Source: Pedobacter ginsenosidimutans
Lineage (GTDB): Bacteria > Bacteroidota > Bacteroidia > Sphingobacteriales > Sphingobacteriaceae
Length of the DNA: 64,000 bases
Direction of reading: 5' to 3'
Assembly (NCBI RefSeq): GCF_001442625.1
Contig: NZ_LMZQ01000001.1
Coordinates: forward strand, 62,001-126,000
This document shows positions 34,076 through 43,232 of the stretch, piece by piece; the stretch's first letter is position 1; every line of letters begins with the position of its first letter. The notes under the pieces were generated by a model. It searched no databases, was not told the origin of the DNA, and saw only the letters and a list, made by a program, of their open reading frames with translations. The translations under genes were made by a program, and so were the position numbers.

Positions 34076-35206
34076 CTATAGCATTTCCTTTGGTATATTA
34101 GATTTTTTTCTGCGATTTAACAAGACGAATACTACAGCTATTAAGCCAAATACTACTGATATAAATGGAATACTTGAAATTCCGCTATGTAGAATTACCC
34201 AGCCACCCGTTGCTATACCTACAGTTATGCCAAGGTTGGCAAAAGACGACATTAAACCGTTTGCAAATTCAACTGCCTCAGGCGCTTCTGAGCTTACGGC
34301 AGAAGTAGCTATTAGAAAACCAGGTGCGTACAAAATTCCCCAGCAGGCAACCATAAGCGATACGAGAAGAGTTGTATAGCCTGAATAATAAAGTGCAACG
34401 GGGACGACTACATTACAACCTACTAAAAAAATAATGTTAGTAACAGATAAGCTTTTGCTAAGTATTCGCCCTGCAATCCAGATTCCCAGCAAACCAGTGA
34501 TGCCGAATACCAACATCAAATAACTGACGTGCGTTAAATTCATGTGCTTTACCTGTACCATGTAGTCTGCAAAATAACTATACATAGCGAATTCGGCAGA
34601 AAACATAAACATGTTCATTAATAAACTGAACCAAACGTTTTTATTCTTTAGAATTTGTAACTGGTTGCCTATCGATTTCTTTTCCTTACTTGGCATAAGT
34701 GGCACAGCGACAAGGATTGCAATGAAAGCTACTGCGCAGATAATCACTTGAAAGAGAAATGCATATTGCCAGGCCAGTACGCTTGCGATGAATGTTGAGA
34801 GCGGAATAGTTGATACTGTTGAAATACTAATTCCACTTAATGTGATGGCCATCAGTTTATGATGATCTTTTTTATCCGCCATACCGATTACAGTTGCAAT
34901 TGCTGCAGCGTAGTAAACAGAAAGCGTAAAAGCTGGAATTATGCGAACAAGTAAGAGCAGCCAAAAAGGTGGCGAAAATGACGACAGTAAACTGCTAAAT
35001 AAAAACATTAAAACACTTACCATCATTACCTTTTTCCGATCGAAACGGCTCGAAAAGAATGTCATAAATGGTCCCGAAATTGCAACGACTAAAGCAAAAG
35101 CACTGAGTAAAAAACCCGCTTCACTGATATTTATTTTGTAATATGTTGCAATTTCAGGAAGAAGTCCTATCACTCCGAACTCTATTGTTAGAATGGCAAG
35201 GACCAA
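34076..35206 (-). CDS. MFS transporter, 5' end probably truncated
   Basis: The 376-residue frame contains about twelve hydrophobic helices and the DHA1-like start IEFGVIGLLPEIATYY plus SRFDRKKVMMVSVL, the MFS loop-2/3 signature. The family usually has about ten more residues before LAILTIEFG. Here an in-frame TAG stands a few codons upstream and only a TTG (35206) can serve as start. The proper beginning is missing, perhaps removed when the sequence carrying repeat copy A (35274) arrived. It is probably an efflux protein for drugs or sugars. Function may be lost. Confidence 0.75.
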   Translation of the reverse strand: MVLAILTIEFGVIGLLPEIATYYKINISEAGFLLSAFALVVAISGPFMTFFSSRFDRKKVMMVSVLMFLFSSLLSSFSPPFWLLLLVRIIPAFTLSVYYAAAIATVIGMADKKDHHKLMAITLSGISISTVSTIPLSTFIASVLAWQYAFLFQVIICAVAFIAILVAVPLMPSKEKKSIGNQLQILKNKNVWFSLLMNMFMFSAEFAMYSYFADYMVQVKHMNLTHVSYLMLVFGITGLLGIWIAGRILSKSLSVTNIIFLVGCNVVVPVALYYSGYTTLLVSLMVACWGILYAPGFLIATSAVSSEAPEAVEFANGLMSSFANLGITVGIATGGWVILHSGISSIPFISVVFGLIAVVFVLLNRRKKSNIPKEML

Positions 35207-35273
35207 GTGCTGGAGTCGAACCGCCTAATGATTGGTAACCTAAATTCTTTTTAATTTTTAAAAAGAATGATTA

Positions 35274-35402
35274 TATTTACATATAGCAATTGCAGCTAAA
35301 ACGTATCGGAAAAAATGGTGAGCGATTAGGTGAGTCCAAATCGAAGACTACATAAATACTATTTGAACGCTGATTTTAGCACTAGGTGCAAATCCCAGCG
35401 GA
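35274..35402 (+). repeat. Long dispersed repeat, copy A
   Basis: The copy starts TTATATTTACATATAGCAAT and contains GGTGAGCGATTAGGTGAGTC and CAAATCCCAGCGG at its right end. Two more copies, more like each other, lie at 39578 and 42259 in the same orientation. No reading frame is conserved across them. The GGTGAG-GATT-GGTGAGTC core recalls the motifs beside the integrase remnant at 30855. Confidence 0.6.
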
Positions 35403-35819
35403 AAACTCAAGAAAGCATTTGACAAGACCCTTTTGTATCAATTGGTTGAAGACTCATGCAAAAGATGATAGAAAATTTAGCATCGTACTAGCTACGCTTT
35501 AGCAGTCAAGAAAGAGTACTATGATAATATAGAAAACGTGTTATTTTATTTAATTCTAGCAAAAATTGTATTATGACATGGTGGAATTACTTTTTGGAAT
35601 TTTTTACCAATTCCATTATTTGAAGAAACAATTACCAACAGGAAAAATTAATAAATCTCTAGGTGCTAAATTTTGACTACGATCTGATTATCTTTGAGCT
35701 AGTACAAAATAGAAATGGTTATCTAAAATATTTCTTTTAAGATAACCATTTCACGCATTTCGAAGTTGTAAGAACTAACATCCCTTTATCTCCAGATGCT
35801 GACTTCTTGTGCTAATTTT
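35403..35819. other. Gene-free stretch after repeat A
   Basis: No gene is seen. The only clear structure is the hairpin at 35712-35752. Confidence 0.4.
35712..35752 (-). terminator. Probable terminator of the 38019-35820 operon
   Basis: A 13-bp perfect stem GAAATGGTTATCT / AGATAACCATTTC encloses a 15-base loop. On the minus strand it lies 67 bases after the stop of the outer-membrane protein gene and is followed by TATTTTG. Confidence 0.55.
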
Positions 35820-36425
35820 TTAAAATGATAGGCCAATAGAAATTCCAATAGAAGAAAGTTTTATTTTCTCATCTGCAAAATAATCGAATTCGTTACCACC
35901 AAAAGAACCATAGTGCCTAACTCTGACATCTTTTATACTTGACATGTGATATCCAGCCATAAAACTAACGGGATTTCCATTAAATAATTTAGGTTGGTAC
36001 TGCCATCCTAAACCAGCATCGAAAATCTGTCCTCCAAAAATCTTTGACCCCATTTTGGGTGATAAACCATATCCAGAGTATAAGAAAAAAGTTTTGGGAT
36101 CATCCTGTTTAAAGTTATATTGGAGCTGCACAAACACAGGAACCATTTTAGCGTCCTTGCTCGAATTATAGTCCAATGATTTTCTTATCAAGCTAAATTC
36201 TGCACCAATTGCTGCACTAAACTGGTTGGATAGATTATAACCATACATTCCACGGAAGCGGATGTTTGGTCCGATCTGTCCAAAGCTATATCCCGTTCCT
36301 ATCACTTTTTTTGTACTTGAAGTCGCAAGCCCCAACTCAGCTTTTATAAAACTTTTTTGTACCTTTTCCTGTGCCACTACACCAAACGCTACAATTTGCA
36401 GCAATAAACAGATTGTCTTCTTCAT
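35820..36425 (-). CDS. Outer-membrane beta-barrel protein
   Basis: The 201-residue protein has a signal peptide (MKKTICLLLQIVAFGVVA) and an eight-strand-type pattern of alternating hydrophobic residues, ending in SSIGISIGLSF with a terminal Phe as for outer-membrane barrels. Gly/aromatic strands such as PNIRFRGMYGYNL fit a small porin-like or OmpW/outer-membrane-protein-family barrel. It starts one base after the lipoprotein gene at 36427, so the two are made together. Its specific function is unknown. Confidence 0.75.
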   Translation of the reverse strand: MKKTICLLLQIVAFGVVAQEKVQKSFIKAELGLATSSTKKVIGTGYSFGQIGPNIRFRGMYGYNLSNQFSAAIGAEFSLIRKSLDYNSSKDAKMVPVFVQLQYNFKQDDPKTFFLYSGYGLSPKMGSKIFGGQIFDAGLGWQYQPKLFNGNPVSFMAGYHMSSIKDVRVRHYGSFGGNEFDYFADEKIKLSSIGISIGLSF

Positions 36426-36426
36426 A

Positions 36427-38019
36427 TTATTTTTTAACTACGCTTACACCGACCCATTCGCCATTTAATTTTCCAAGACCTAATACCTCACCGCTGATTA
36501 CTTCGAGTGTTTTAGGCATTTTAAAAAAAGGTTTAAAGTTTCCCTCTAAATCTGTTTTCACACCTACTTCCGCAGTTTGAAAATCAAATGTCTCATCCTG
36601 TCGTCCACCAGATTCATTTCCAGATCTATATCTCCAAGCTGTAGGTACAAATATTCTATCAATACCTTCGCCTCTCTTTTTTGTTGTAAAAGCTACCTCT
36701 TTAGTTTTGTCATCAGCCCAGGCCTTTACAATCTTTGCAAGGCGTTCAACAGCCTGCTTATCTAACTGAGATTCTAAAAGAGAAGATAGATCAAGTTCCT
36801 GATTGTTAGTTTTGGCAATCAATTTATTCAATTTATCCTGAAGATCAAAAGGAAGTATATGTTTGTAACTATTAAATTGAAGAATGTCAGATACCCTATA
36901 TACAAGATACTCTTTCTCATCTGTATTGAACTTGAAATTAATATTACTCTTAAGTGCATTAGTTGCATTGTCCCAAAAATTTGGTGGGGTAGCATTTGTC
37001 GGGTCTTCAATTGTAGGAACATCAAGTTTGATGACCATATTACTCCAACCTAACCTCATTTCATCAAAATTATCAACTGCGCCCCACAAACCTGTCCAAC
37101 CTTTTTTCTGAAGAATAGATTTAACCCCTACCGAAGCAAAAATTAACCAGTTTTTAGAATAGAAATTTACTTTCATTCTTCTTTTATCGACTGTCTTAAA
37201 GTAATTGAAGTGGTCCCGGCCAAAGATATTCTGTAAAAATTTACCTGCTAATGTTTTAGCATCATTGAAATCAAAAACTGCTACGTCCGCAAATACATTT
37301 TCACCTACTGGGAAATCAACTATCCTGTTGATTGGCTCAGTCGCAGATAGTGATTCATTTAGTGCATTATAGGTATCATAAACAAAAATTTGCTTATTTC
37401 TGATTTGATATAGGTTTTCTCCTGCTTCAATAAGATCAGTTGCAGGGTTAAATGAACCGTCAGACATTTCATCAATTACCATATCAATCTGGGAGAGATT
37501 GTTTGGGTTTGATACAAACGTTCCATACTCACTTACCTTGTATAAATTATTTTCAACCTGAACTTCTCCATTTGGGTTCAAAACACTTGCAAAATATGGA
37601 TCAGGCACAAGATACTCAAGGGTACTGACATCAGTCATAAATTCTTCCTGATATGCAACAGAAGACTGACCGGGAATACTCATCTTCATTGACATTTTCC
37701 TTTGAGAGGCAAGCGATAATTGATGCGTTTCTAATATTGTTTTGGATTCATTTAGCAGTGACACAAAATCTTTACTGTTTGGAATGTGTTCAATAAGATT
37801 TGTTATCGCAGTTGCCTTTTGCTCTTTGTGCGATACATCCATAAGACCCTTGAAATCTTTAAGGCTTTTAAAGTTAAGTCTGCCATCTGTAACGGTAACT
37901 GCTTCGACAGTTTTTTCTTCAGTTCCGAAACTTGACTTTTTACAGCTTGGTAGAACTCCAAGCGCGAGAAGTGCTGTAAGCACTGTACGGTTTAACACAC
38001 CGCCTTTGCGTTTTTTCAT
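36427..38019 (-). CDS. Large lipoprotein of unknown function
   Basis: The 530-residue protein has a signal region (VLTALLALGVLPSC) with the lipobox Cys at about residue 26, followed by KKSS. Asp is absent at +2, which favours outer-membrane sorting. The mature part has no motif that I recognise. It carries a PATDLIEAGENLYQIRNKQI strand region and a Gly-rich C-terminal part ending LNGEWVGVSVVKK that could be a small beta domain. It is followed by an outer-membrane barrel protein after one base. The two may form a surface complex. Confidence 0.7.
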   Translation of the reverse strand: MKKRKGGVLNRTVLTALLALGVLPSCKKSSFGTEEKTVEAVTVTDGRLNFKSLKDFKGLMDVSHKEQKATAITNLIEHIPNSKDFVSLLNESKTILETHQLSLASQRKMSMKMSIPGQSSVAYQEEFMTDVSTLEYLVPDPYFASVLNPNGEVQVENNLYKVSEYGTFVSNPNNLSQIDMVIDEMSDGSFNPATDLIEAGENLYQIRNKQIFVYDTYNALNESLSATEPINRIVDFPVGENVFADVAVFDFNDAKTLAGKFLQNIFGRDHFNYFKTVDKRRMKVNFYSKNWLIFASVGVKSILQKKGWTGLWGAVDNFDEMRLGWSNMVIKLDVPTIEDPTNATPPNFWDNATNALKSNINFKFNTDEKEYLVYRVSDILQFNSYKHILPFDLQDKLNKLIAKTNNQELDLSSLLESQLDKQAVERLAKIVKAWADDKTKEVAFTTKKRGEGIDRIFVPTAWRYRSGNESGGRQDETFDFQTAEVGVKTDLEGNFKPFFKMPKTLEVISGEVLGLGKLNGEWVGVSVVKK

Positions 38020-38329
38020 TTGTTTGAGTTGTTAATAAATTAGATTATGTATTGATAGAATGCTTCAGCTTGAAGCAAATTCTGGAGATAAGGCTGTTTT
38101 TCTGAAAGCTTTGGCGTAAGCTGTTGACGAGACATGAGAGTGCATGAGTAGCATTTTGTAATTTATTTGATACAATTATATCAATCTCTAATCTCATTTT
38201 AATAATCCGATTTCGAATTTTACACGAAAAGATGTCTGTATTGCAACTGAAACCGATTTTTACTGCTTTTAACACAATTATTTTACATGAAATCCTTTTG
38301 ATTGAGAAAATTTGATTGACTTACTTAGA
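38020..38329. other. Gene-free stretch upstream of the lipoprotein gene
   Basis: This presumably contains the leftward promoter of the 38019-35820 operon. A 76-codon frame on the minus strand has no feature supporting it, and no structured element was seen. Confidence 0.35.
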
Positions 38330-38660
38330 TTACAATATAGCAAATAGGATTAGTGCTTCGTAATCGCCTTTATCTTCAAAGTCCGCTGGCTTTAGCGTAA
38401 AAAGTTTCTGATTGTTATAGTAGATTTCCGAAATAAGTCTTTTTGCCCTGTAACGTTCGTTCATAAGAACAATTTCGGTTTCTAGTTCAACCTCATCTTC
38501 ATCTATGAGGGTGTAGTGGTAGTTCTTCCAAAAAATAGTGTCGAAAACTGGTTTAATGGCCCATCGATGGCAACACTATCTATCTTATCGATAAATTCCC
38601 GAAAGTTGAACATTTCCCACGTTGATGAGTTAACCTGTTCTATGATTTTGCCAAAGTTAG
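38330..38660 (-). pseudogene. Frameshifted 3' part of an accessory gene
   Basis: Directly after the 109-residue frame ends, the minus strand reads KEVTNFGKIIEQVNSSTWEM, FNFREFIDKIDSVAIDGP, then after a one-base shift NYHYTLIDEDEVELETEIVL, RYRAKRLISEIYYNNQKLF, ending ALILFAIL and a stop. The stretches are rich in acidic and basic residues and look like one soluble protein broken by two frameshifts. It may continue the gene at 38661-38990. I do not recognise a family. Confidence 0.5.
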
Positions 38661-38990
38661 TTACCTCCTTAAAACAGAGATAGGGGTATCAATTGTCGAT
38701 GCCCATTTAGACACTGCCGATAAATCTTTTGTAATCTTAATAATCCCACTTGAATCAATCATGTCCTTCATACGTCCATTCTGCTCAAGCATCTTATCTT
38801 GTTCTTCCATAATGGCCTTTAAAGCTGGCGAAGTTTTAAGTCCCTGTATCCTGTTATTAGTTTCAATGATTGCTTTAATAGCTGGTGATTGAAAAACATC
38901 TAACTTTTCGTGTATTTCTCTTGCGACTCTAATCATTGGAGAATCTAACCGTTCGCGCATAAGCCTTATCGTGCTTTCAAGATCATTCAT
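38661..38990 (-). CDS. Short protein with internal repeats, possibly the intact 5' part of a broken gene
   Basis: The 109-residue product is mostly helical with two related segments (FQSPAIKAIIETNNRIQG and KTSPALKAIMEEQDKMLE), so a SPxxKAIxE unit is repeated. It has no signal peptide. It begins 11 bases after the stop of the 143-residue gene at 39002. In another frame the reading continues past its stop into a convincing protein (38330-38660), so the original gene was probably longer and was cut by a frameshift near 38665. Function unknown. Confidence 0.5.
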   Translation of the reverse strand: MNDLESTIRLMRERLDSPMIRVAREIHEKLDVFQSPAIKAIIETNNRIQGLKTSPALKAIMEEQDKMLEQNGRMKDMIDSSGIIKITKDLSAVSKWASTIDTPISVLRR

Positions 38991-39001
38991 CGTGTAATTA
39001 A

Positions 39002-39433
39002 TTAAAGATAGATTTGTTTATAAACTAGTCCTTTTAGAAAGTCCTTTGTCTTAGTTACTAGTTTAATGTACCGCTTGTGATCTTTTAGACCTTCCGAAAG
39101 ACTATCTCGGTAATCGTCATACATCTCGTATTCCAATTTGGTATTTCTAAGAAACCATTCTGTATTCTCCAATGAGGCATTTTCAACATTGGTCTTCAAA
39201 TCATAATACTTGGTTAGACCTGTGCGCCTAAGCTTTCCACCAATTGTCCAAAGGAGGTATCGATAATCTTTATCCTTTACATAGCCGTATACCGGATCGC
39301 CGATAAAGTTCATCTTTTCATCAAAACAGTTGCCATATTCGATTTGGTTAAAAATTGATTTGGTAAGTTTTTTATTAGCTATGGATACTTGCGTAATGCT
39401 AACATTAAACTGCGTTAAATCTAAACCGCTCAT
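39002..39433 (-). CDS. Small protein of unknown function
   Basis: The 143-residue soluble protein is rich in charged and aromatic residues (GDPVYGYVKDKDYRYLLWT, EYEMYDDYRDSLSEGLKDHK). No signal peptide, membrane helix or known motif is visible. It forms a pair with the gene at 38661 (11-base gap) and lies in an AT-rich accessory region between repeat copies A and B. A cassette-type gene of unknown role is all that can be said. Confidence 0.55.
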   Translation of the reverse strand: MSGLDLTQFNVSITQVSIANKKLTKSIFNQIEYGNCFDEKMNFIGDPVYGYVKDKDYRYLLWTIGGKLRRTGLTKYYDLKTNVENASLENTEWFLRNTKLEYEMYDDYRDSLSEGLKDHKRYIKLVTKTKDFLKGLVYKQIYL

Positions 39434-39577
39434 AAAATTAAGTATAATGCTAAGATACTTAGTTTTGCTAGAAGTCTATAAAAGATTTTATCAACACGAA
39501 GCAGTATAAATAAAGTAGTAATTGATAAAAAATGTAATACAGGATTTATAACTAGTTCAAAACTCCCAAAATAAAAT

Positions 39578-39708
39578 CGTATATTTATTCCATAGCAATT
39601 GCAACTAAAAATACAGATAAAAAGGTGAGCGATTTGGTGAGTCACTTTAAAAACCCTTCCAGATAGCCCTGAAATTATTAAAATTGAACCAAGTTCACAT
39701 CCCAGTGG
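39578..39708 (+). repeat. Long dispersed repeat, copy B
   Basis: It starts CGTATATTTATTCCATAGCA, contains GGTGAGCGATTTGGTGAGTC and AGATAGC, and ends GTTCACATCCCAGTGG followed by AAATGGGGACA. It is most similar to copy C at 42259, roughly 130 bases, same orientation. Copies B and C bracket the 39848-41804 genes. Confidence 0.65.
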
Positions 39709-39847
39709 AAATGGGGACAATAGTCTGTGCAATAGTCGAATTAAATCCTATTTTAAACCTGTTTCGATTTTAATCAAAGGTTCATATATACTGAATCAAT
39801 TTATTATTCTTAAAAAAAATTTAGATAGAATTTGCTATATTCGAACA

Positions 39848-41080
39848 ATGCTCTCAAAAATACAAAATAATACAACTCGTATTACTATTGATGTGAAAAT
39901 GGTTTGGCATTATTTACGGCGAAACCTTTCCATAATATGCATACTACTAATCCTTACGCTTTCTTTTGGTTTATCAACCTTTGAGGCTAGTCGAGTTTTC
40001 AGGGGGTATTCTATATCAATAGCTGCCTTATTCATTACAATTTTTTCAGTAGTATTGGTTTACAGTTCTAGGTCAAGGTGGTATAGTGTCACATATATCG
40101 ATTTATTATTTGCATTGCTGGTATGTATTAATTTCGCAGCACTATCAAATATAGAAGGCTATTCGCTAATTGGTTTTTTACTTTGCCTTCTAGATATATC
40201 CTTGTTTATTTTTTTGATATCATGCAGACACATAGCTGGTGCTAGTGAATTAAGGAATTTGTTTGTTGTAGTGCTTTTTTTTCTTTCTGTTATACTAGCA
40301 GCATTTACGCTTTGTATATACCATACCGAATCGAATGTAATAATAAGAAGTGGAGGATTGTTGAAAAACTCTGGTATTAATGGAATTGCGATTGGTTGCT
40401 TTGCAATACCAATGCTAACTAAATTAAATTACTTTTTCTCAAAGTACAACGCTGTAATCAAAGTTCTATTAATTTCTTGCTTACTCCTAATTTTCACAGC
40501 AATAGCTGTCACTTTAAGTCGTACTGCTATAATTTGCATTATAATAACGATTGCTGTAATTATTTATAAAAACGTGAACATTACCGTTTCGCTGTCCAAG
40601 CAAATTACCCTTTTCTGTTCATTTTCTGCGGTCTTATTGTTTATTTTCCTTTCATACCTTTTCACTACACGTTTAAAACAAGGGTCTACAAATGGTAGAA
40701 TTTTTATTTGGGGCTTAACAACGGAAATAATCACGGATAATTTAATTTTAGGTGTAGGACCAGGTGGTTTTACGAGTACTTATAACAGCTATCAAATTAA
40801 ACTTTTTTCAAAACTTGATGGCACAGAAAAAATATACCATTCTGCAAGTGTTTCTCATCCATATAATGAAGCTATGTATCAATTTGTTGAGAAAGGCTTT
40901 TTGGGATTTTTGATCTGGTTTGCTTTGTTTTTATCGATATGTAGAGAATTGAAGCGGAAAGATTATAGTAATTATGCTTGCTACAGTATGCCACTCTTAG
41001 CAGAACTGACCATACCACCGGTGTTGGCCATTCTGTTGGTACTGAAGATAGAAATTACGCTAACTCCAATCCAAATATGA
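39848..41080 (+). CDS. O-antigen ligase/polymerase-like membrane protein, 3' end probably lost
   Basis: The 410-residue protein has about ten membrane helices and the Wzy_C-type region GRIFIWGLTTEIITDNLILG, GVGPGGFTSTYNSYQ and HPYNEAMYQFVEKGFLGFLI. This is the conserved periplasmic loop and helix of O-antigen ligases and polymerases, which join or extend surface polysaccharide. After about residue 385 the product becomes unlike the family (PPVLAILLVLKIEITLTPIQI). Here another frame (SRTDHTTGVGHSVGTEDRNY onward to about 41187) reads with a different coding character, so the gene seems fused to a fragment of another gene. It stands alone without other polysaccharide genes. Confidence 0.7.
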   Translation: MLSKIQNNTTRITIDVKMVWHYLRRNLSIICILLILTLSFGLSTFEASRVFRGYSISIAALFITIFSVVLVYSSRSRWYSVTYIDLLFALLVCINFAALSNIEGYSLIGFLLCLLDISLFIFLISCRHIAGASELRNLFVVVLFFLSVILAAFTLCIYHTESNVIIRSGGLLKNSGINGIAIGCFAIPMLTKLNYFFSKYNAVIKVLLISCLLLIFTAIAVTLSRTAIICIIITIAVIIYKNVNITVSLSKQITLFCSFSAVLLFIFLSYLFTTRLKQGSTNGRIFIWGLTTEIITDNLILGVGPGGFTSTYNSYQIKLFSKLDGTEKIYHSASVSHPYNEAMYQFVEKGFLGFLIWFALFLSICRELKRKDYSNYACYSMPLLAELTIPPVLAILLVLKIEITLTPIQI

Positions 41081-41189
41081 AACACTATGTTATAGGGTGT
41101 GATGCAATAGCTGAATATTCGGGCTCATCAAATAATTTCACAAATAAAAAGAATGGACCATTAAGTTCAACTTGCGCAACATTATAATC

Positions 41190-41804
41190 ATGAAAAAGCT
41201 AGCCTTCTGTTTATTTCTTATGACCTTTTCTACAGTTATAACTGTTGCGCAAGATATGAAAGAGATAATTATTGGAGATACATGCAGTTTGTCGCTACCG
41301 GAAAAAGACAAATTGGAGATACAACCAACGCATCTGTCGGAGAAGAAGCTACTGAAGACCATAGAAGATTACATTGTTAACTTATCAAACGTCGATACCT
41401 TTTTTGTGAATCATGGTTATATTGAATTAGGTATAGGCAACGAATCATTGAATGGAAGGAACTCAAAGATTTCTTATCGCATCAAAGATCAATATGCAAA
41501 TTTTGATAACTTAGAAAATGACCAAACTTTTCCCCTATATTATACTTTTGTTAAAGGAAAACTAATTGTAATTACAGATAGATTGATTTCTAATACTATA
41601 TGCTATAAATTTAAAAAATCCAGTAAGATAAAGTTTCAAAAGCTTGTTGAGCCAATTTTTGAAAAGCCAGAAGATTTAGAATTATATGACAATTCCGGCA
41701 ACAAAGTTAAAATTCCTAACGCTAGGCCGAACAGGTATAAGATTCATGGTGGTATATTGCTTTTTATCTTCGATGATGGTGAAAGCGTTATAATAAATAG
41801 GTGA
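41190..41804 (+). CDS. Secreted protein of unknown function
   Basis: From the ATG at 41190 the protein has 204 residues with a signal peptide (MKKLAFCLFLMTFSTVITVA, cut before QDMKE). The mature part has no motif I recognise. A basic beta-rich C-terminus (NRYKIHGGILLFIFDDGESV) is visible. The gene follows the truncated ligase-like gene and lies inside the segment bracketed by repeats B and C, so it belongs to the accessory cassette. Confidence 0.55.
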   Translation: MKKLAFCLFLMTFSTVITVAQDMKEIIIGDTCSLSLPEKDKLEIQPTHLSEKKLLKTIEDYIVNLSNVDTFFVNHGYIELGIGNESLNGRNSKISYRIKDQYANFDNLENDQTFPLYYTFVKGKLIVITDRLISNTICYKFKKSSKIKFQKLVEPIFEKPEDLELYDNSGNKVKIPNARPNRYKIHGGILLFIFDDGESVIINR

Positions 41805-42258
41805 TAATTATTACATGAAAAGCATTCATTTCAGAGCTGGATTTTTGTCAAAACTTCCAGTCTGAGATGTATGCGTCTTAACTGCAGATACTCTTAAAAT
41901 ATCATCAAGATTTATTTGTGGAGTGTAAAGTAAAGTACTAAATGACCTTTTCGACAAGAAACAAACACAATGTAGGTGTGAGCGAAATTCACCGTACTAA
42001 GTATTTGGAGCAATAAAATCAATGTACCGAAGGGCGCCTTATGCCCATAATTATTTATTGAAAGTACGCCGTTGAAAATTCTTCTTCAGGATCGTATCAG
42101 GCCTGGGCATCCTAATAGACTTAGGCGACTACGTCATTTCCAAATGGAGAAACTATTACGTAACGATCTCTGAATAAAGAGTGTTTCTTCAAAAGCTTAA
42201 AATTTCCATCAAGCAATTTAATTTCTTTCAGATATTTGCAAGTTTCTGTGTAAAAGAC
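41805..42258. other. Gene-free stretch before repeat C
   Basis: I see no supported gene, hairpin or motif here. An 85-codon minus-strand frame (42121-42378) runs into the repeat and is best explained as chance. Confidence 0.4.
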
Positions 42259-42388
42259 CGTATATTTATTTATAGCAATTGCAATTAAAAATACATAAAA
42301 AAAGGTGAGTGATTCGGTGAGTCCTTTTATTAAGCCTTCTAGATAGCTTTTAAACGCTGAAAACTGAATGAAGTTCACATCCCAGCGG
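42259..42388 (+). repeat. Long dispersed repeat, copy C
   Basis: It starts CGTATATTTATTTATAGCAA, contains GGTGAGTGATTCGGTGAGTC, AGCCTTCTAGATAGC and ends GTTCACATCCCAGCGGGG. It abuts the broken 5' end of the outer-membrane protein fragment at 42403. Similarity to copy B is high over the full length. Confidence 0.65.
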
Positions 42389-42402
42389 GGACATTATTCA
42401 CT

Positions 42403-42855
42403 GTGGATGCCCAGCAGACACCGACTTACCAAATGATAAGTGGGTATTTCGCTGTGATCCAACCGATCGGAAGCTGGAACAAACACGGATTTACGGATAA
42501 CTTCTCGGGCATCCATGTCATTGGATTCCCCTTTGGAATGAACATCCTTAAAAGCGATAATTTCGGGATCAGCTTTGAGGTAGTGCCTTCCATAAGGACC
42601 GAACATGGCATTTCAAGGGTAAATTCTGTTCTGTTTCATCCTGGAGCAATGTTACGTTTCAAGCATGGCTTTACCTTTATTGGAAGGGCGGCATTTGAGA
42701 CTAGTGGCAGGTTTGGGCTCACGCCCGTGGTCAGTCAGGTACTCGCAAAGGGCAAGCACACGAATATGTATGGAGCCCTGCCTTTTCCCGTCAGGTTCGG
42801 AAACGACCAGCCAGCATCAATAGGTATAGGCGTACAGATTGGAGTTCGCTTTTAA
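42403..42855 (+). pseudogene. 5'-truncated outer-membrane protein
   Basis: The frame reads TLFTVDAQQTPTYQMISGYF and goes on as a small beta-barrel (GIHVIGFPFGMNILKSDNFG, GAMLRFKHGFTFIGRAAF) to a terminal aromatic strand (GIGVQIGVRF). AQQ looks like the end of a signal peptide, so the first 15-20 residues are missing. The only possible start is a GTG inside it. The loss happens exactly where repeat C ends. The GC content is higher than in the flanking DNA, so this fragment has a different origin. Barrels of this kind are common in Bacteroidota conjugative elements and chromosomes. Confidence 0.6.
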
Positions 42856-43232
42856 GATCCTTACACTTTCACAAATGTCAAATGCATTCATTTGGCATAT
42901 AAAAAACTATTCTTTTACCCTAAATATGATCTAAACGAATTTTGATAAAATGCCCATTGCAAATAAAAATTAAGCAGATGCCATCACTTTAAACAATTTC
43001 AGTCTTTGTAATGTTCATTTACAAACCTTGAAATACGAATAAGCTGACTGTAATGTCATGGGAAAAATCGGCAAACGAGTAAAACAATCCCCAATGTTCA
43101 AACTCATGATGCAAATAAATTAGCCTGTGTCGATCCCAATCTCCATTTATATTAATACCCATGCATGAGGTAATGGTCAAGAATTTTAATTTGTGTGGCG
43201 CCATTGATGATGCGCAATTTTTTGCAGATGTC
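42856..43232. other. Gene-free stretch before arsC
   Basis: A weak hairpin (CAAATG-CATT-CATTTG, about 42880-42895) may end the barrel fragment. A 61-codon minus-strand frame (43019-43204) has no convincing features. Confidence 0.35.

Noticed and set aside
35200..35222. GGTTCGACTCC on the minus strand, like a tRNA T-arm
   Set aside because: The flanking bases do not pair as a T-stem and no acceptor or anticodon arm is present. It is a chance match.
39430..39732. 100-codon minus-strand frame
   Set aside because: It lies across repeat copy B, and the other repeat copies do not keep the frame.
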